Shown here: one piece after another, positions 1 through 8,811 of the stretch | How positions within the stretch are numbered: position 1 is the stretch's first letter | Layout of the letters: every line of letters begins with the position of its first letter | Assembly: GCF_036959255.1 (NCBI RefSeq) | Contig: NZ_JAWMTI010000002.1 | Coordinates: 1-64,000 of the forward strand | DNA: 64,000 nt | Source of the DNA: Olivibacter sp036959255 | GTDB taxonomy: Bacteria > Bacteroidota > Bacteroidia > Sphingobacteriales > Sphingobacteriaceae | Direction: 5' to 3' | The notes under the pieces: model-generated | What the model was told of the DNA's origin: nothing | Database searches by the model: none | What the model saw: only the letters and a program-made list of their open reading frames with translations | Program-made: the position numbers and the translations under genes

Positions 1-113
1 ACACCAAAAGAACACATTCTGCTCTGGGTTATAAGACACCCAGACAGATCGAAGAAATGCTATTGGAAAAAGAAAAAATGGCAGCATAAAAAAGTCTCCT
101 ATTTTTAGTTGCA
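1..113 (+). mobile_element. Right end of an IS3-family insertion sequence
   Basis: The window opens inside the last codons of a transposase. About 24 bases after its stop, a copper-ATPase reading frame resumes in the middle of the protein, so an insertion sequence ends here. The terminus is probably near base 113, where the outer bases read TGCAACTAAAAATAGG on the minus strand, the TG...CA end form usual for IS3 elements. The exact junction and the other inverted repeat cannot be seen. Confidence 0.7.
3..89 (+). CDS. IS3-family transposase (OrfB), C-terminal fragment
   Basis: A 28-residue tail in frame from base 3 to a TAA at 87-89 contains HSALGYKTPRQIEEML. The HSALGYKTP motif closes the rve/DDE integrase domain of IS3-family OrfB transposases. 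The rest of the gene lies left of the window. The call rests on a short segment, but the motif is very characteristic. Confidence 0.75.
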   Translation, partial: TKRTHSALGYKTPRQIEEMLLEKEKMAA

Positions 114-530
114 ATTCCAGTATTGCCACAACATAAAGCAGACTTTGTGAAAGAACTGCAGCAACAGGGCAAGGTAGTAGCAATGGTAGGTGACGGTATC
201 AATGACAGTACCGCTTTGGCAACTGCCGACGTAAGTATCGCAATGGGTAAAGGTTCGGACATTGCAATGGACGTAGCTAAAATGACCATTATTTCATCCG
301 ATCTTACCAAGATACCACAAGCAATAAGATTGTCAAAACAGACCGTTGCGACCATTAAGCAAAACCTGTTTTGGGCATTTATTTATAACCTTATCGGTAT
401 TCCAGTTGCAGCAGGTATTCTTTATCCGATCAATGGCTTTCTATTAAACCCAATGATAGCGGGTGCAGCGATGGCATTGAGTAGCGTAAGTGTGGTAAGT
501 AACAGTTTACGGCTGAAATGGAAAAAGTAA
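114..530 (+). pseudogene. Copper/heavy-metal P1B-type ATPase, C-terminal remnant disrupted by an IS
   Basis: The frame opens at about base 114 and ends at 530. It holds only the last 138 residues of a P1B-type metal-transporting ATPase. The P-domain hinge motif MVGDGINDS is present, followed by the typical ATADVSIAMGKGSDIAMDVA segment and two final membrane helices (AFIYNLIGIPVAAGILYP and PMIAGAAMALSSVSVVSNS). The usual protein has 700-800 residues; the metal-binding domain, the CPC membrane motif and the DKTGT phosphorylation site are missing. The open frame starts exactly where the IS end stops, so the IS has cut the gene. It cannot pump copper in this form. The neighbouring HMA chaperone gene fits a former copper-export operon. 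Confidence 0.82.
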
Positions 531-674
531 CATCGTCGGGTTTCTAACCATTAAATTTATTCGGCATCAAAATCAATGAGTAAATCTTGTACATCAAATC
601 AAGAATAACGTAAATAAGAGTAGCTATTGTTTGCTCAATTTTGTATCATAAGTAACAATAAAAATTATAAAAAA

Positions 675-908
675 ATGGAAAATAAAAATCTTCAATTCAA
701 AACAAATCTTAATTGTGGAGGCTGTGTATCAAAAGTACAATCAGATTTGGATAATGCAGACGGGCTTTGCGAATGGAACGTAGATATTGCCAATGGCGAT
801 AAAATACTTACCGTAAAATCGGAAGGTATTACAGAAGAAGAAATCGTAGCTATTATCAAAAGTAAAGGTTTTAAGGCTGAACCGATAGATATTTCATCAC
901 AATCCTAA
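675..908 (+). CDS. HMA-domain metal chaperone (CopZ-like)
   Basis: A 77-residue protein made of one heavy-metal-associated ferredoxin-like domain. Its metal loop reads NCGGC where the classical form is MxCxxC, so both cysteines needed to bind Cu(I) are present (about residues 13 and 16). Such proteins carry copper to the P1B ATPase, whose broken gene lies 144 bases upstream on the same strand. An upstream start at 627 would add a poorly conserved tail; the ATG at 675 gives the normal family length. With the ATPase disrupted it may be an orphan, unless another copA exists elsewhere. Confidence 0.8.
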   Translation: MENKNLQFKTNLNCGGCVSKVQSDLDNADGLCEWNVDIANGDKILTVKSEGITEEEIVAIIKSKGFKAEPIDISSQS

Positions 909-964
909 GGTTTGGTATCACCATTAACGTTTAAATAAATAGTTTGAAAGGGAATTGTTAATAT

Positions 965-994
965 AAAAAAAAAGGGCCTTCATTGAGAAGACCC
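965..994 (-). terminator. Intrinsic terminator, minus strand
   Basis: Read on the minus strand, GGGTCTTC and GAAGGCCC form an 8-bp stem with one mismatch and a 5-base loop, followed by a run of about ten T. It is the second terminator downstream of the tRNA-Ser. Confidence 0.6.
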
Positions 995-995
995 G

Positions 996-1014
996 CTCAG
1001 CGTAGAGAGGGATT
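996..1014 (-). other. Partial copy of the tRNA-Ser 3' end (possible att remnant)
   Basis: On the minus strand this reads AATCCCTCTCTACGCTGAG, closely matching AATCCCTCTCTCTCCGCTAAG at the 3' end of the intact tRNA-Ser (1179-1266). It lies on the mobile-element side of the tRNA and is followed by its own terminator. A duplicated tRNA 3' end is the usual scar of an integrating island, but the match is short and has a gap. Confidence 0.35.
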
Positions 1015-1088
1015 ACCGTCGCTATGCTCGGTGATCCCCCAAGAGGGGGAGCTTCAAACAATATAAAGCCACTCGCTATGCTCATTAG

Positions 1089-1146
1089 TTTTTTTCATTT
1101 AAGCCATTTGTTTGAGCAAGCTCACAAATGGCTTAAATGAAAAAAA
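1089..1146. repeat. Perfect 23-bp inverted repeat (hairpin)
   Basis: The arms at 1089-1111 and 1124-1146 are exact reverse complements, bordered by T7 and A7. The 12-base loop contains a further GAGC/GCTC pair. The right arm merges with the T-tract of the tRNA-Ser terminator. On either strand it could act as a strong terminator; it may also be a non-autonomous palindromic element. Confidence 0.85.
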
Positions 1147-1163
1147 CCCGACTCATCGTCGGG
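1140..1163 (-). terminator. tRNA-Ser terminator
   Basis: On the minus strand CCCGAC and GTCGGG pair over a 5-base loop and are followed by seven T, 16 bases after the tRNA 3' end. This is a standard intrinsic terminator. Confidence 0.8.
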
Positions 1164-1178
1164 CTTTATATTACTTAG

Positions 1179-1266
1179 CGGAGAGAGAGGGATTCGAACC
1201 CTCGATACGCTTTTGACATATACACACTTTCCAGGCGTGCTCCTTCAACCACTCGGACACCTCTCC
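1179..1266 (-). tRNA. tRNA-Ser (anticodon GGA)
   Basis: On the minus strand the sequence folds as a class II tRNA. The acceptor stem is GGAGAGG with TCTCTCC, the anticodon loop holds CTGGAAA (anticodon GGA, reading UCC/UCU), there is a long variable arm, and the T-arm is GAGGG-TTCGAAT-CCCTC. The discriminator base is G, as expected for tRNA-Ser. CCA is not encoded, as is common in Bacteroidota. A leader hairpin (AATCCC/GGGATT) lies just upstream. Confidence 0.95.
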
Positions 1267-1292
1267 TATTAATCCCTTCTTTAAAGGGATTG

Positions 1293-1300
1293 CAAAAATA
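1293..1300 (-). promoter_or_regulatory. -7 promoter box of tRNA-Ser
   Basis: The minus strand reads TATTTTTG, matching the Bacteroidota -7 consensus TAnnTTTG, 27 bases upstream of the mature tRNA 5' end. No clear -33 element was identified. Confidence 0.55.
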
Positions 1301-1506
1301 GTAGTTTCGCCCTATTTGCCAAAATAAAAATACATTTTCTATCCTCTCGATTGGTTAAAAAGGCTATACCTTCTCCTATATCATGGTACAAATCCGTTAA
1401 TAAATGTTAAAATTTAATAGAACCGAATGGACTGTTGACTCCTTGGAATACTTTTTGTTTAAAATACATAATCTTGGAGGGATTTAATCCACCACAATCT
1501 AACTGA

Positions 1507-1803
1507 ATGAAATTGATAATAAATTGTGTGATCGTTTTGATGCTCTGCTCCTGCGGAAAGGACAGCCTTGACATCTCGGCGGAAACAGGTGTGCAGACTT
1601 GGAATCGTGAGTTATATCGGGTTATTCCCTCCTACAAATATGTAAATAATGTTCGTATTACTGACGAACCTCGAGAGGAATTTATATCATATGATGTTGT
1701 TAAATTAAGCGCTCAACAAGCGCTTCAACAACAGGACAGTCTCTTCCAGACCTCTAATGGTAGATATCTATATCGATTCAAAAAGGTTGTTGCTCACGAG
1801 TAG
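1507..1803 (+). CDS. Small putative lipoprotein, function unknown
   Basis: This 98-residue protein begins with a short lipoprotein signal peptide (MKLIINCVIVLMLCSC); the lipobox is LCSC, with cysteine 16 as the likely lipidated residue. The mature part is polar and shows no domain I recognise. It stands alone between the tRNA and an oppositely oriented epimerase gene. The signal peptide and open frame support a real gene, but there is no functional evidence. Confidence 0.6.
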   Translation: MKLIINCVIVLMLCSCGKDSLDISAETGVQTWNRELYRVIPSYKYVNNVRITDEPREEFISYDVVKLSAQQALQQQDSLFQTSNGRYLYRFKKVVAHE

Positions 1804-1903
1804 TCTTTAAAATGTCCATTTATCTTGTTCCAATTTCCTCTTAACGTCTCTATGAAGTATCTAAACCTATTTTGAGTGATAAAAACTAAGAGAAGAGATG
1901 CTG

Positions 1904-2863
1904 TTAGTTATGATTTTGATGATATCCCTTAGAACCAATGGCTTTAGCTAATTCACTTCGCAGGTCTTTCCCTTCTTTTAACCGATCAAGAATATAGCGA
2001 AAATCGTAGGTTGGCTGCCATCCCAACTTTTGCTTTGCTCGCTCATTTACATATACGCGCTCAATGACAGGAAACATTTTCCATCCGAATTGCTTATAGA
2101 TTTCTTCATAGTCGGGAAACAAACGTTTAATTACCCTTGGAGCATCTTGGTGCAAAGCCAACAAATCACTCTTGGTAAACGGTGTGGTAGCACTAATGAT
2201 ATAACGATCAAATCCCAGTTCGTCAGCCTTCTCCAGTGCCAAAAGATGAGCATCAACCACATCTTCAATGTCAACGCGCCTATATAAAAATTCATTGGCC
2301 TGTACATTATCCTGCCTATATTTCGAACTGATTAATCTGTTATCGTCTTCTTCCGGAAAAAATCGGGAAGTTCTTAGTACAGTACAAGGTAATCCGGTAT
2401 CGCGATGGAATATCCTACAGAGGTCTTCAGCACTTGTTTTGGTAACGCCATAAATATTTTTAGGAATGGGTTTAACTTCTTCGTTAATCCAAACTGCCGG
2501 ACAATCTTTTTTTGGTACAAGTGCATCTCCAAATGTGCTGGTTGTACTGGTGTAGACAAATGACTTCACACCGGCAGCTACGGCTTCTTCCAGCAAGTAA
2601 AGTGTTCCGGTAATATTGACATCGATAAATTGTTGATAACTATGTGTTTCAATATGTGGCTTGTGTAAAGTAGCTGTATGTAGTATGGCCTCCACGTCTT
2701 TCATAGCTTCTTTAACAAACGATCGATTGGTTATCGATCCTACTAAATCTGTAAAGGGAGAAGGCAATAAATCCAAACCGATTGCACGGTGATCCATATT
2801 CCTTAGCGTCCTTACAAGTGCTTCACCTAAGTGACCGCTACTTCCGGTTACCAGTATTTTCAT
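1904..2863 (-). CDS. NAD-dependent epimerase/dehydratase (extended SDR)
   Basis: The protein has 319 residues, the normal size for extended short-chain dehydrogenase/reductases. The N-terminal Rossmann fold carries GSSGHLG (residues 7-13) for the dinucleotide. The catalytic YGVTK (YxxxK) follows, with TSTTS upstream as the likely catalytic Ser/Thr strand. These enzymes epimerise, dehydrate or reduce nucleotide sugars or related carbonyl substrates. The substrate cannot be read from sequence, and no sugar-pathway genes lie beside it. It is transcribed alone, away from the DUF423 gene. Confidence 0.85.
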   Translation of the reverse strand: MKILVTGSSGHLGEALVRTLRNMDHRAIGLDLLPSPFTDLVGSITNRSFVKEAMKDVEAILHTATLHKPHIETHSYQQFIDVNITGTLYLLEEAVAAGVKSFVYTSTTSTFGDALVPKKDCPAVWINEEVKPIPKNIYGVTKTSAEDLCRIFHRDTGLPCTVLRTSRFFPEEDDNRLISSKYRQDNVQANEFLYRRVDIEDVVDAHLLALEKADELGFDRYIISATTPFTKSDLLALHQDAPRVIKRLFPDYEEIYKQFGWKMFPVIERVYVNERAKQKLGWQPTYDFRYILDRLKEGKDLRSELAKAIGSKGYHQNHN

Positions 2864-3005
2864 AAAAAATTATTAGAAATAGCTTCTATTATATTTACCT
2901 CGCACCTTTTTTAATAGCTGTTAGCATCAAAAACACCAACACTTCTTGGTGCATCGATTATCCGCCAAACCCGGTAGATAACGATCGTTTTCAAACAGTC
3001 TTTGA

Positions 3006-3377
3006 TCATATCGAAATAAATTGATAGAGCAATAAGGCCCATCCGCTAACCAAGAGTAAGCCGCCGAGCGGAGTAATGGGCCCCAAAAAGCGAAGCTTAC
3101 GACCAAATGCCGAGCTAAGACATAAGCCATATATACTAAACGAAAATAAAAGAATACCAACAACAAAAAGCGAGCTTATTAGCCCATACAACGTCGTGCC
3201 TTCGTAAAGTTTTCCAACAATTATAAGAACAACGGCATGGTACATTTGGTACCTTACTCCCGTTTCAAAACTCTGCTGTTGATCAACAGTAAATTTCTTT
3301 TTCAATGCATGCGCACCAAAAGCACCTAAGATAACTGCCAATAAGCCAAAGCAAGCGCCAAAAATTTGAGCACCCAT
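3006..3377 (-). CDS. DUF423 membrane protein
   Basis: This 123-residue protein has four predicted membrane helices. It begins with FGACFGLLAVILGAFGAHALK, where the GAFGAHALK segment is diagnostic for DUF423 (the E. coli YgdD group). The function of the family is not established. It is followed 28 bases upstream by the flavin oxidoreductase gene on the same strand, so the two may be co-transcribed. Confidence 0.85.
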   Translation of the reverse strand: MGAQIFGACFGLLAVILGAFGAHALKKKFTVDQQQSFETGVRYQMYHAVVLIIVGKLYEGTTLYGLISSLFVVGILLFSFSIYGLCLSSAFGRKLRFLGPITPLGGLLLVSGWALLLYQFISI

Positions 3378-3404
3378 AATTTTATTTCTTTCTTTCTAAC
3401 AGGA

Positions 3405-4409
3405 TTATTTATAAACTTCCTGCAAAGCTTCTTTTAGTATCGTAAAAGAGTTTAATCTTTTATCCAAATCATATATATAACTGGTTGCCATCAATTCGTT
3501 AATTCCCGTTTCAGAAATAAAGGCAGACAACTGTTGTTTGAGCGTATCTTTACTACCAACAAAAGTACAAGCAGTCATATTATTCACCGCCTGCTGTACC
3601 TCGGGGCTCCAAGCGAAAGTCAAAGATGGGTTAGGTGGCTGTAGTGGCTGCCGCTGATTGGTCAAAATACCAATAAACATGCGATACAAACTGGAAGAAA
3701 GGAACTCAGCTTCGTCATCGGTATCTGCTCCGATGACATTAACACAAGCTATAACGTAAGGCTCTTTCAAATGTTCTGAAGGTCGGAATTCCTGCTTGTA
3801 TATTGATACCGCAGCACGAAATTGTGCAGGTGCAAAATGGGAAGCAAATGCATAGGGTAAACCTAAGCGTGCTGCCAGGTGCGCACTGTCAGTACTTGAA
3901 CCCAGTATCCATATCGGTATATCAAGACCTTCTCCAGGAAAAGCCCGGACCTTATTATCAATATTATTCACGCTTAAGAATTGCTGCAATTCTTTCACAT
4001 CATCAGGAAACTGAAATGCGGCATGCATATTATTCTTTCGTAAGGCCATGGCAGTCAACTGATCCGTACCGGGTGCTCGTCCTAAACCTAAGTCAATACG
4101 TCCGGGGTATAGCGTCTCCAGCGTTCCAAACTGCTCTGCAATAATCAAAGGTGTATGATTCGGTAGCATAATTCCTCCTGACCCGACCCTGATTTGTTTG
4201 GTATAAGCGGCAACATGTCCAATCAATATTGCTGTAGCGGAGCTGGCGATATGCTCCATGTTATGGTGTTCAGCTAACCAAATCCGCCGATAACCCAAGG
4301 CTTCGATATGTTGCGCTACTTTTACACTGCTCTCTATTGCCGTCCCTGCACTTCCGCCCTCAACTACTACGGCCAACTCCAAGGCCGATAAAGGAATTCG
4401 TTCTCTCAT
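3405..4409 (-). CDS. LLM-class flavin-dependent oxidoreductase (luciferase-like)
   Basis: A 334-residue single-domain TIM barrel of the bacterial luciferase-like family, close to the MsnO8/YhbW group. Family features include RIWLAEHHN near residue 45, the VGSGGIMLPNHTPL strand-loop, and YPGRIDLGLGRAPGTD near residue 105. These enzymes use reduced FMN for monooxygenase or oxidoreductase reactions. The substrate is unknown and no flavin reductase partner is adjacent. Length and motifs are complete. Confidence 0.88.
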   Translation of the reverse strand: MRERIPLSALELAVVVEGGSAGTAIESSVKVAQHIEALGYRRIWLAEHHNMEHIASSATAILIGHVAAYTKQIRVGSGGIMLPNHTPLIIAEQFGTLETLYPGRIDLGLGRAPGTDQLTAMALRKNNMHAAFQFPDDVKELQQFLSVNNIDNKVRAFPGEGLDIPIWILGSSTDSAHLAARLGLPYAFASHFAPAQFRAAVSIYKQEFRPSEHLKEPYVIACVNVIGADTDDEAEFLSSSLYRMFIGILTNQRQPLQPPNPSLTFAWSPEVQQAVNNMTACTFVGSKDTLKQQLSAFISETGINELMATSYIYDLDKRLNSFTILKEALQEVYK

Positions 4410-4478
4410 AGTTCAGCAAATTTAACTTTAAGGAATACAAGGGCTGTAAGCCCTAAGTCAAATTCTCCTATTAAAATG

Positions 4479-5120
4479 CTAACCGTCTTTCAGGACTACT
4501 CCCTTCTCATTTCTCATCACCTCCATTAATTGAAAAACATGCCGACGAATACTTGATGGCAAAGCGCTATAGTCTTTGTCAAATTTCAAGCTACGGCACC
4601 CGTCTAGAACACATTCACGCGCACTGATAGCAATTTTTTTTCTTTTATAAAGAATAAATATTTTGATTCTTAGCGGTTCTTTATCCAGGTTATTATCTCC
4701 TTTATAAGAAGCATATACGAGTATCGGATCTATATATCCATCATTATCCAAATCTAGGAAGGAACAATAAGATGTCCAAAATCGAATATCTCTTTCCTCT
4801 TCTTTTATAAAATCTTTCAATACCATTTTTTTAAGGTATCCGCCATGATCCTGTAAATATAAAATTCCCTCTAATGATGCATTCGTAGCCGTATCGCTTC
4901 CAGCAATATAACCATCCTCCAGAAGCAACATATCCCATAAACCGCCTTTGTCTCTGTATTCAAAGCCCATGAATACGGGTATATCTAAATCGCTATCATA
5001 AGCAATTTCTTCGATTTCTGTAGCATCCAGCGCCCTTACTTTTTGAGCAAATGATTCGGAAAAAAATAGGACTGAACCAATTAAGCATATAACTTCTACA
5101 AGAATGTTTATATTCTTCAT
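4479..5120 (-). CDS. Secreted protein of unknown function with a DxDxDG-like motif
   Basis: The protein has 213 residues and an N-terminal signal peptide probably cut after SFA (about residue 25). A central segment, FLDLDNDGYIDPILVYASY, resembles the calcium-binding D-x-D-x-D-G loop and the start of an FG-GAP/VCBS-type blade, but only one is visible. The rest is mixed alpha/beta with three cysteines near ECVLDGC. I do not recognise the family. It is transcribed alone and faces away from the HAD gene. Confidence 0.6.
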   Translation of the reverse strand: MKNINILVEVICLIGSVLFFSESFAQKVRALDATEIEEIAYDSDLDIPVFMGFEYRDKGGLWDMLLLEDGYIAGSDTATNASLEGILYLQDHGGYLKKMVLKDFIKEEERDIRFWTSYCSFLDLDNDGYIDPILVYASYKGDNNLDKEPLRIKIFILYKRKKIAISARECVLDGCRSLKFDKDYSALPSSIRRHVFQLMEVMRNEKGVVLKDG

Positions 5121-5217
5121 TTGAGGAAATAGATTTGGTTTTAAAACATTACAAAACTAACTTAGTCAGGTTAATCTAAAAATAGCTATTTTCAAGTATT
5201 TTAACCGCGAAATAACG

Positions 5218-5868
5218 ATGAATAAAATAAAAGCAGTTATTTTTGATTTAGATGGCACAATAGCGAATACGCTTCCACTTTGTATTCGAGCTTTTCGTGA
5301 ATCAATTGAGCCCTTACTGGGTAAATCGATCGCCGATCAGGAGATTATAGCTACCTTTGGCCCCTCAGAAGAAGGTACGATTATGGCCCTGGCACCGGAT
5401 CATTATCACCAAGGGGTTTCTAGCTACCTTAATAACTACGAATTACTACATGATATCTGTCCGCAACCGTTCGAAGGTATACGTGATCTTCTTATCGATC
5501 TAAAACGATATCGAATAAAAATAGCACTCGTTACCGGAAAAGGAGCATTAAGTACGGCTATTTCCTTAAAACGCTTTGATCTTTTTTCTTTTTTTGAATG
5601 GATCGAAACCGGATCACCAAATGGACCAAGAAAGATGGATGGTATCCAATCGGTATTGAACCATATGCCTGACGTAAAGAAAAATCAAGTTATTTACATT
5701 GGAGATGCTCCCAGCGATATAATAGCTTGTAGAGCGGTCGGGGTCCCCATTGCAGCTGCAGCTTGGGCGGAAACCGCAGAAGTTGAAGAGCTTACCGGAT
5801 TAATGCCCGATTTTATATTTTTTGATGTGGGCAATTTTCATGAATGGCTATTGAAAAACATAGAATAA
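5218..5868 (+). CDS. HAD-family hydrolase (phosphoglycolate-phosphatase-like)
   Basis: This 216-residue HAD superfamily phosphatase has all four motifs. Motif I is FDLDGT (nucleophile Asp 10, acid Asp 12), motif II is the Thr of VTGK, motif III is the Lys of RKMDG, and motif IV is IGDAPSD. A helical cap lies between motifs I and II, as in the Gph/PGMB subfamily. It likely dephosphorylates a small phosphorylated metabolite. An isolated gene 143 bases before the MprF-like gene, with no context to fix the substrate. Confidence 0.87.
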   Translation: MNKIKAVIFDLDGTIANTLPLCIRAFRESIEPLLGKSIADQEIIATFGPSEEGTIMALAPDHYHQGVSSYLNNYELLHDICPQPFEGIRDLLIDLKRYRIKIALVTGKGALSTAISLKRFDLFSFFEWIETGSPNGPRKMDGIQSVLNHMPDVKKNQVIYIGDAPSDIIACRAVGVPIAAAAWAETAEVEELTGLMPDFIFFDVGNFHEWLLKNIE

Positions 5869-6011
5869 AGAGGAACACTCGACTATCTTTTTACAGTAAG
5901 ACTCAATTAGTTGCCAGTTGGTTAAAGTTTTAAGCAAACCCAATCAAAAATAAAAAACTTAGTATTATCTTAAAACGGAGTTTATTAAATTTAATAAGAT
6001 TTGAATCTAAA

Positions 6012-8594
6012 ATGAAGGTTTTAATAAATCGCTTTAAACAGCATAACTACTATATAAAAGAAATCGTTGGTCTTCTTTTTGTCCTGATTGGCATTTACTT
6101 CTTAAGGCAACAACGTGAAGAACTGATAAACGTAAAAGAGACGACGTTCCGAAGTGATCCATTTTGGATAGTAATCGGAATTGGAGGGGTTTTTCTATAT
6201 GTATTACTTCAGGCCCTCATGTATGTTCATAGCTTTAAAACGGTTGGGAAAACGATTGCTATCAAACTTGCAGTGCACCTGTTTCTAAAAAGAAATCTGT
6301 TAAGTGTCTTTCTTCCGGGAGGTGGTATAACATCACTTGCATTTTTTACAAAAGAAATTGAACGCACAGGTATCAGTAAGACAAAAATAAATTTCGCCTC
6401 TTATATATACGGCATTGTTGGAATTATATCCATTGTCTTATTGGCTTTTCCTGTAATTCTGTATATCTCTTTTACAAATCAAGGTTATGGGGGGGAATGG
6501 GAAACATTAATAGTGCTTTGTTCCTTGCTTTTTTTTATTGGTTATTTTAGTTACGATATTTATATACAAGGGAGGGTTTATCGCTGGTTATCACCTCGTT
6601 TTCCGGCCCTTGAAGCCATTATCTTAGAGCTTAAAAATGGACGATTCAGCAAACAGCAATTAGGATTAACGTTACTCTATTCTATATTGATTGAATTAGT
6701 CGGAATAATTCATTTAATAATCGCGATGAAGGCGCTTCACTTACAGCACGATGTATCAGCTGCAATAGTTGGTTATGTAATCGCTACTTTATTTCTTTGT
6801 ATCTCACCTTTTATGCGAGGTCTTGGTGCTGTTGAAGTATCTTTGGTGGTTGTTCTTAATCGATTTGGATTCAATACAACGGAGTCGCTTTCTGTTACTT
6901 TCTTATACCGTCTTTTTGAATTTTGGCTACCACTTTTATTGGGCTTGTTCAGCTTTATTTTTCAGAAAGGTAATCTAATCCTACGGATTTTTCCTTCTGT
7001 CTTACTTTTCACATTGGGAATAGTAAACATTGCCTCTGTATTAACACCTGCCATCGCAAGTAGGGTCAAAACGCTTCATCGCTTCATTCCAAACGACACC
7101 ATACATTTCTCCAATTATATGGTATTATTGATTGGATTATTATTGCTCATTTGCTCAGCATTCCTGATCAAAGGATTGCGAAACGCTTGGATGATAGCAC
7201 TGCTACTCAGTACCTTATCTTTTATTGGTCATCTTACAAAGGCAATTGACTATGAAGAAGCTTCTTTAGCACTATTTACTATTGTCACCTTACTTATCAC
7301 ATATAAACAGTATTATATCAAGGGTGATAAAAAATTACAAACATTTAGCATCACGACATCCTTTGTGGTTATCGGCGCTGTCCTTATTTATGGAACAATC
7401 GGATTTTATCTTTTAAAGGCCAATCATTTTCATGAAGATTTTTCAATAATTGAGTCATTTGTTAATACATTAGCCTGCCTTATTTTAGTAGATACGACCT
7501 ATTTAAATCCACATACCGAATTCGCCAAACTATTTGTCTATTCAATTAATTTATTTGGTGCCCTTGCTATCTTAATGTTATTTTATTCCTTCATTCAACC
7601 CTATATTTTTAAAACCAAAAGAAATGAAGAGGAATTAAAAAAAGCACAAATATTAATCGCCAATTATGGAAAATCAGCTACAGACTATTTCAAACTCGCC
7701 AACGACAAGCTTTTTTTCTTTCCAGAAAATATAGACGCGGTAATTTCATATAAAATAGCCAACAGTTTCGCCGTCGTATTACAGGATCCGGTTTGTCTAA
7801 ATTCCACTTTGGTAAAAGAGCAGACAATCCGTTCTTTTGAAGGATTTTGTCAGCAAAACAGTTTAAAGGCCATTTATTATCGTGTAGACGAAGATAATTT
7901 AGCGTTCTACAGATCGATTAAGAAAAAAGCACTTCCTATTGGGCAAGAAGCCATCGTTAACTTAAGTCAGTTTAGTTTAGAGGGTAAAAGCAATAAATCC
8001 CTAAGAAATGCACTAAACAATATTGAAAAGAGAGGTTTTATCAGTAAGATTTATGCACCTCCGATCAAGGATGGCATACTCCAGAAACTAAAATCAGTTT
8101 CAGATGAATGGCTGATGATGCTCAATCGGGAAGAAATGATATTTTCTCAGGGAGCTTTTGATGAAAGGGAGTTAAAGGAACAGACGATTATTACCTTAGA
8201 GAATGCAGATGAAAAAGTCGTAAGCTTCCTTAACGTCATACCCGATTACATGCCTGGTGAAATCACTTACGATCTTATTCGAAAAACAGCCGATGCTCCG
8301 GGTGGAAATATGGATTGTATTCTTATAACATTAATACAGTATGCCCGGCAACAAGGCTTCGAATCCCTGAACATGGGTTTGGCCCCCTTTTCAGGCATTG
8401 ATTCACCTACAGATATACCGCAGCGAACGATTAAATTTGCCTACGAAAAATTGCAGCAATTCAAACACTACAAAGGTTTAAGAGAATTTAAAGATAAGTA
8501 CAATCCTACGTGGCATACGAAATACTTAATCTATTCGAACGATTACGACCTTCTACACATCCCTCTTGCGCTAAATAAGGTGATGAAAGCGTAA
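6012..8594 (+). CDS. mprF: MprF-like bifunctional aminoacyl-phosphatidylglycerol flippase/synthase
   Basis: The 860-residue protein has the MprF layout. Around 14 membrane helices fill the first 530 residues, including the LPGGG and SPFMRGLGAVE segments of the flippase domain. A soluble C-terminal domain of about 310 residues (DUF2156, GNAT fold) follows, with FALVLQDPVC-like and GLAPFSG segments near its end. MprF transfers lysine or alanine from tRNA to phosphatidylglycerol and flips the product, lowering surface negative charge and raising resistance to cationic peptides. The amino acid used cannot be told from sequence. A two-component efflux system follows 217 bases downstream. Confidence 0.82.
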   Translation: MKVLINRFKQHNYYIKEIVGLLFVLIGIYFLRQQREELINVKETTFRSDPFWIVIGIGGVFLYVLLQALMYVHSFKTVGKTIAIKLAVHLFLKRNLLSVFLPGGGITSLAFFTKEIERTGISKTKINFASYIYGIVGIISIVLLAFPVILYISFTNQGYGGEWETLIVLCSLLFFIGYFSYDIYIQGRVYRWLSPRFPALEAIILELKNGRFSKQQLGLTLLYSILIELVGIIHLIIAMKALHLQHDVSAAIVGYVIATLFLCISPFMRGLGAVEVSLVVVLNRFGFNTTESLSVTFLYRLFEFWLPLLLGLFSFIFQKGNLILRIFPSVLLFTLGIVNIASVLTPAIASRVKTLHRFIPNDTIHFSNYMVLLIGLLLLICSAFLIKGLRNAWMIALLLSTLSFIGHLTKAIDYEEASLALFTIVTLLITYKQYYIKGDKKLQTFSITTSFVVIGAVLIYGTIGFYLLKANHFHEDFSIIESFVNTLACLILVDTTYLNPHTEFAKLFVYSINLFGALAILMLFYSFIQPYIFKTKRNEEELKKAQILIANYGKSATDYFKLANDKLFFFPENIDAVISYKIANSFAVVLQDPVCLNSTLVKEQTIRSFEGFCQQNSLKAIYYRVDEDNLAFYRSIKKKALPIGQEAIVNLSQFSLEGKSNKSLRNALNNIEKRGFISKIYAPPIKDGILQKLKSVSDEWLMMLNREEMIFSQGAFDERELKEQTIITLENADEKVVSFLNVIPDYMPGEITYDLIRKTADAPGGNMDCILITLIQYARQQGFESLNMGLAPFSGIDSPTDIPQRTIKFAYEKLQQFKHYKGLREFKDKYNPTWHTKYLIYSNDYDLLHIPLALNKVMKA

Positions 8595-8638
8595 CCCCAT
8601 TTTAAATAGAATATGCTTCTTCAAGCGAACAGAATCGC

Positions 8639-8660
8639 TTCAAAATCTTTTCAAAATCAC
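8639..8660 (+). promoter_or_regulatory. Direct repeat, likely response-regulator site before the two-component genes
   Basis: TTCAAAATC occurs at 8639 and again at 8650, exactly 11 bp apart, with a looser TTCAAGC at 8620. OmpR-type regulators bind tandem half-sites on one helix face. The same spacing and motif recur at 10874 in front of the efflux genes. Confidence 0.6.
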
Positions 8661-8742
8661 CTCGTATCTTGCAAGTTATTTAGCGATTTGTGTTCTAAAT
8701 AGCTATTTTTATTACTGTATAAAAGTTTTAAGTTTAGTTAGC

Positions 8743-8750
8743 TAATTTTG
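8743..8750 (+). promoter_or_regulatory. -7 promoter box of the two-component operon
   Basis: TAATTTTG fits TAnnTTTG, 62 bases before the response-regulator start codon. No firm -33 box was seen. Confidence 0.5.
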
Positions 8751-8811
8751 ATGGATAAGCAGCCTTTATCAGATGATGATGCTTAACTTATCAAATATAA
8801 ATTGTATGTAG

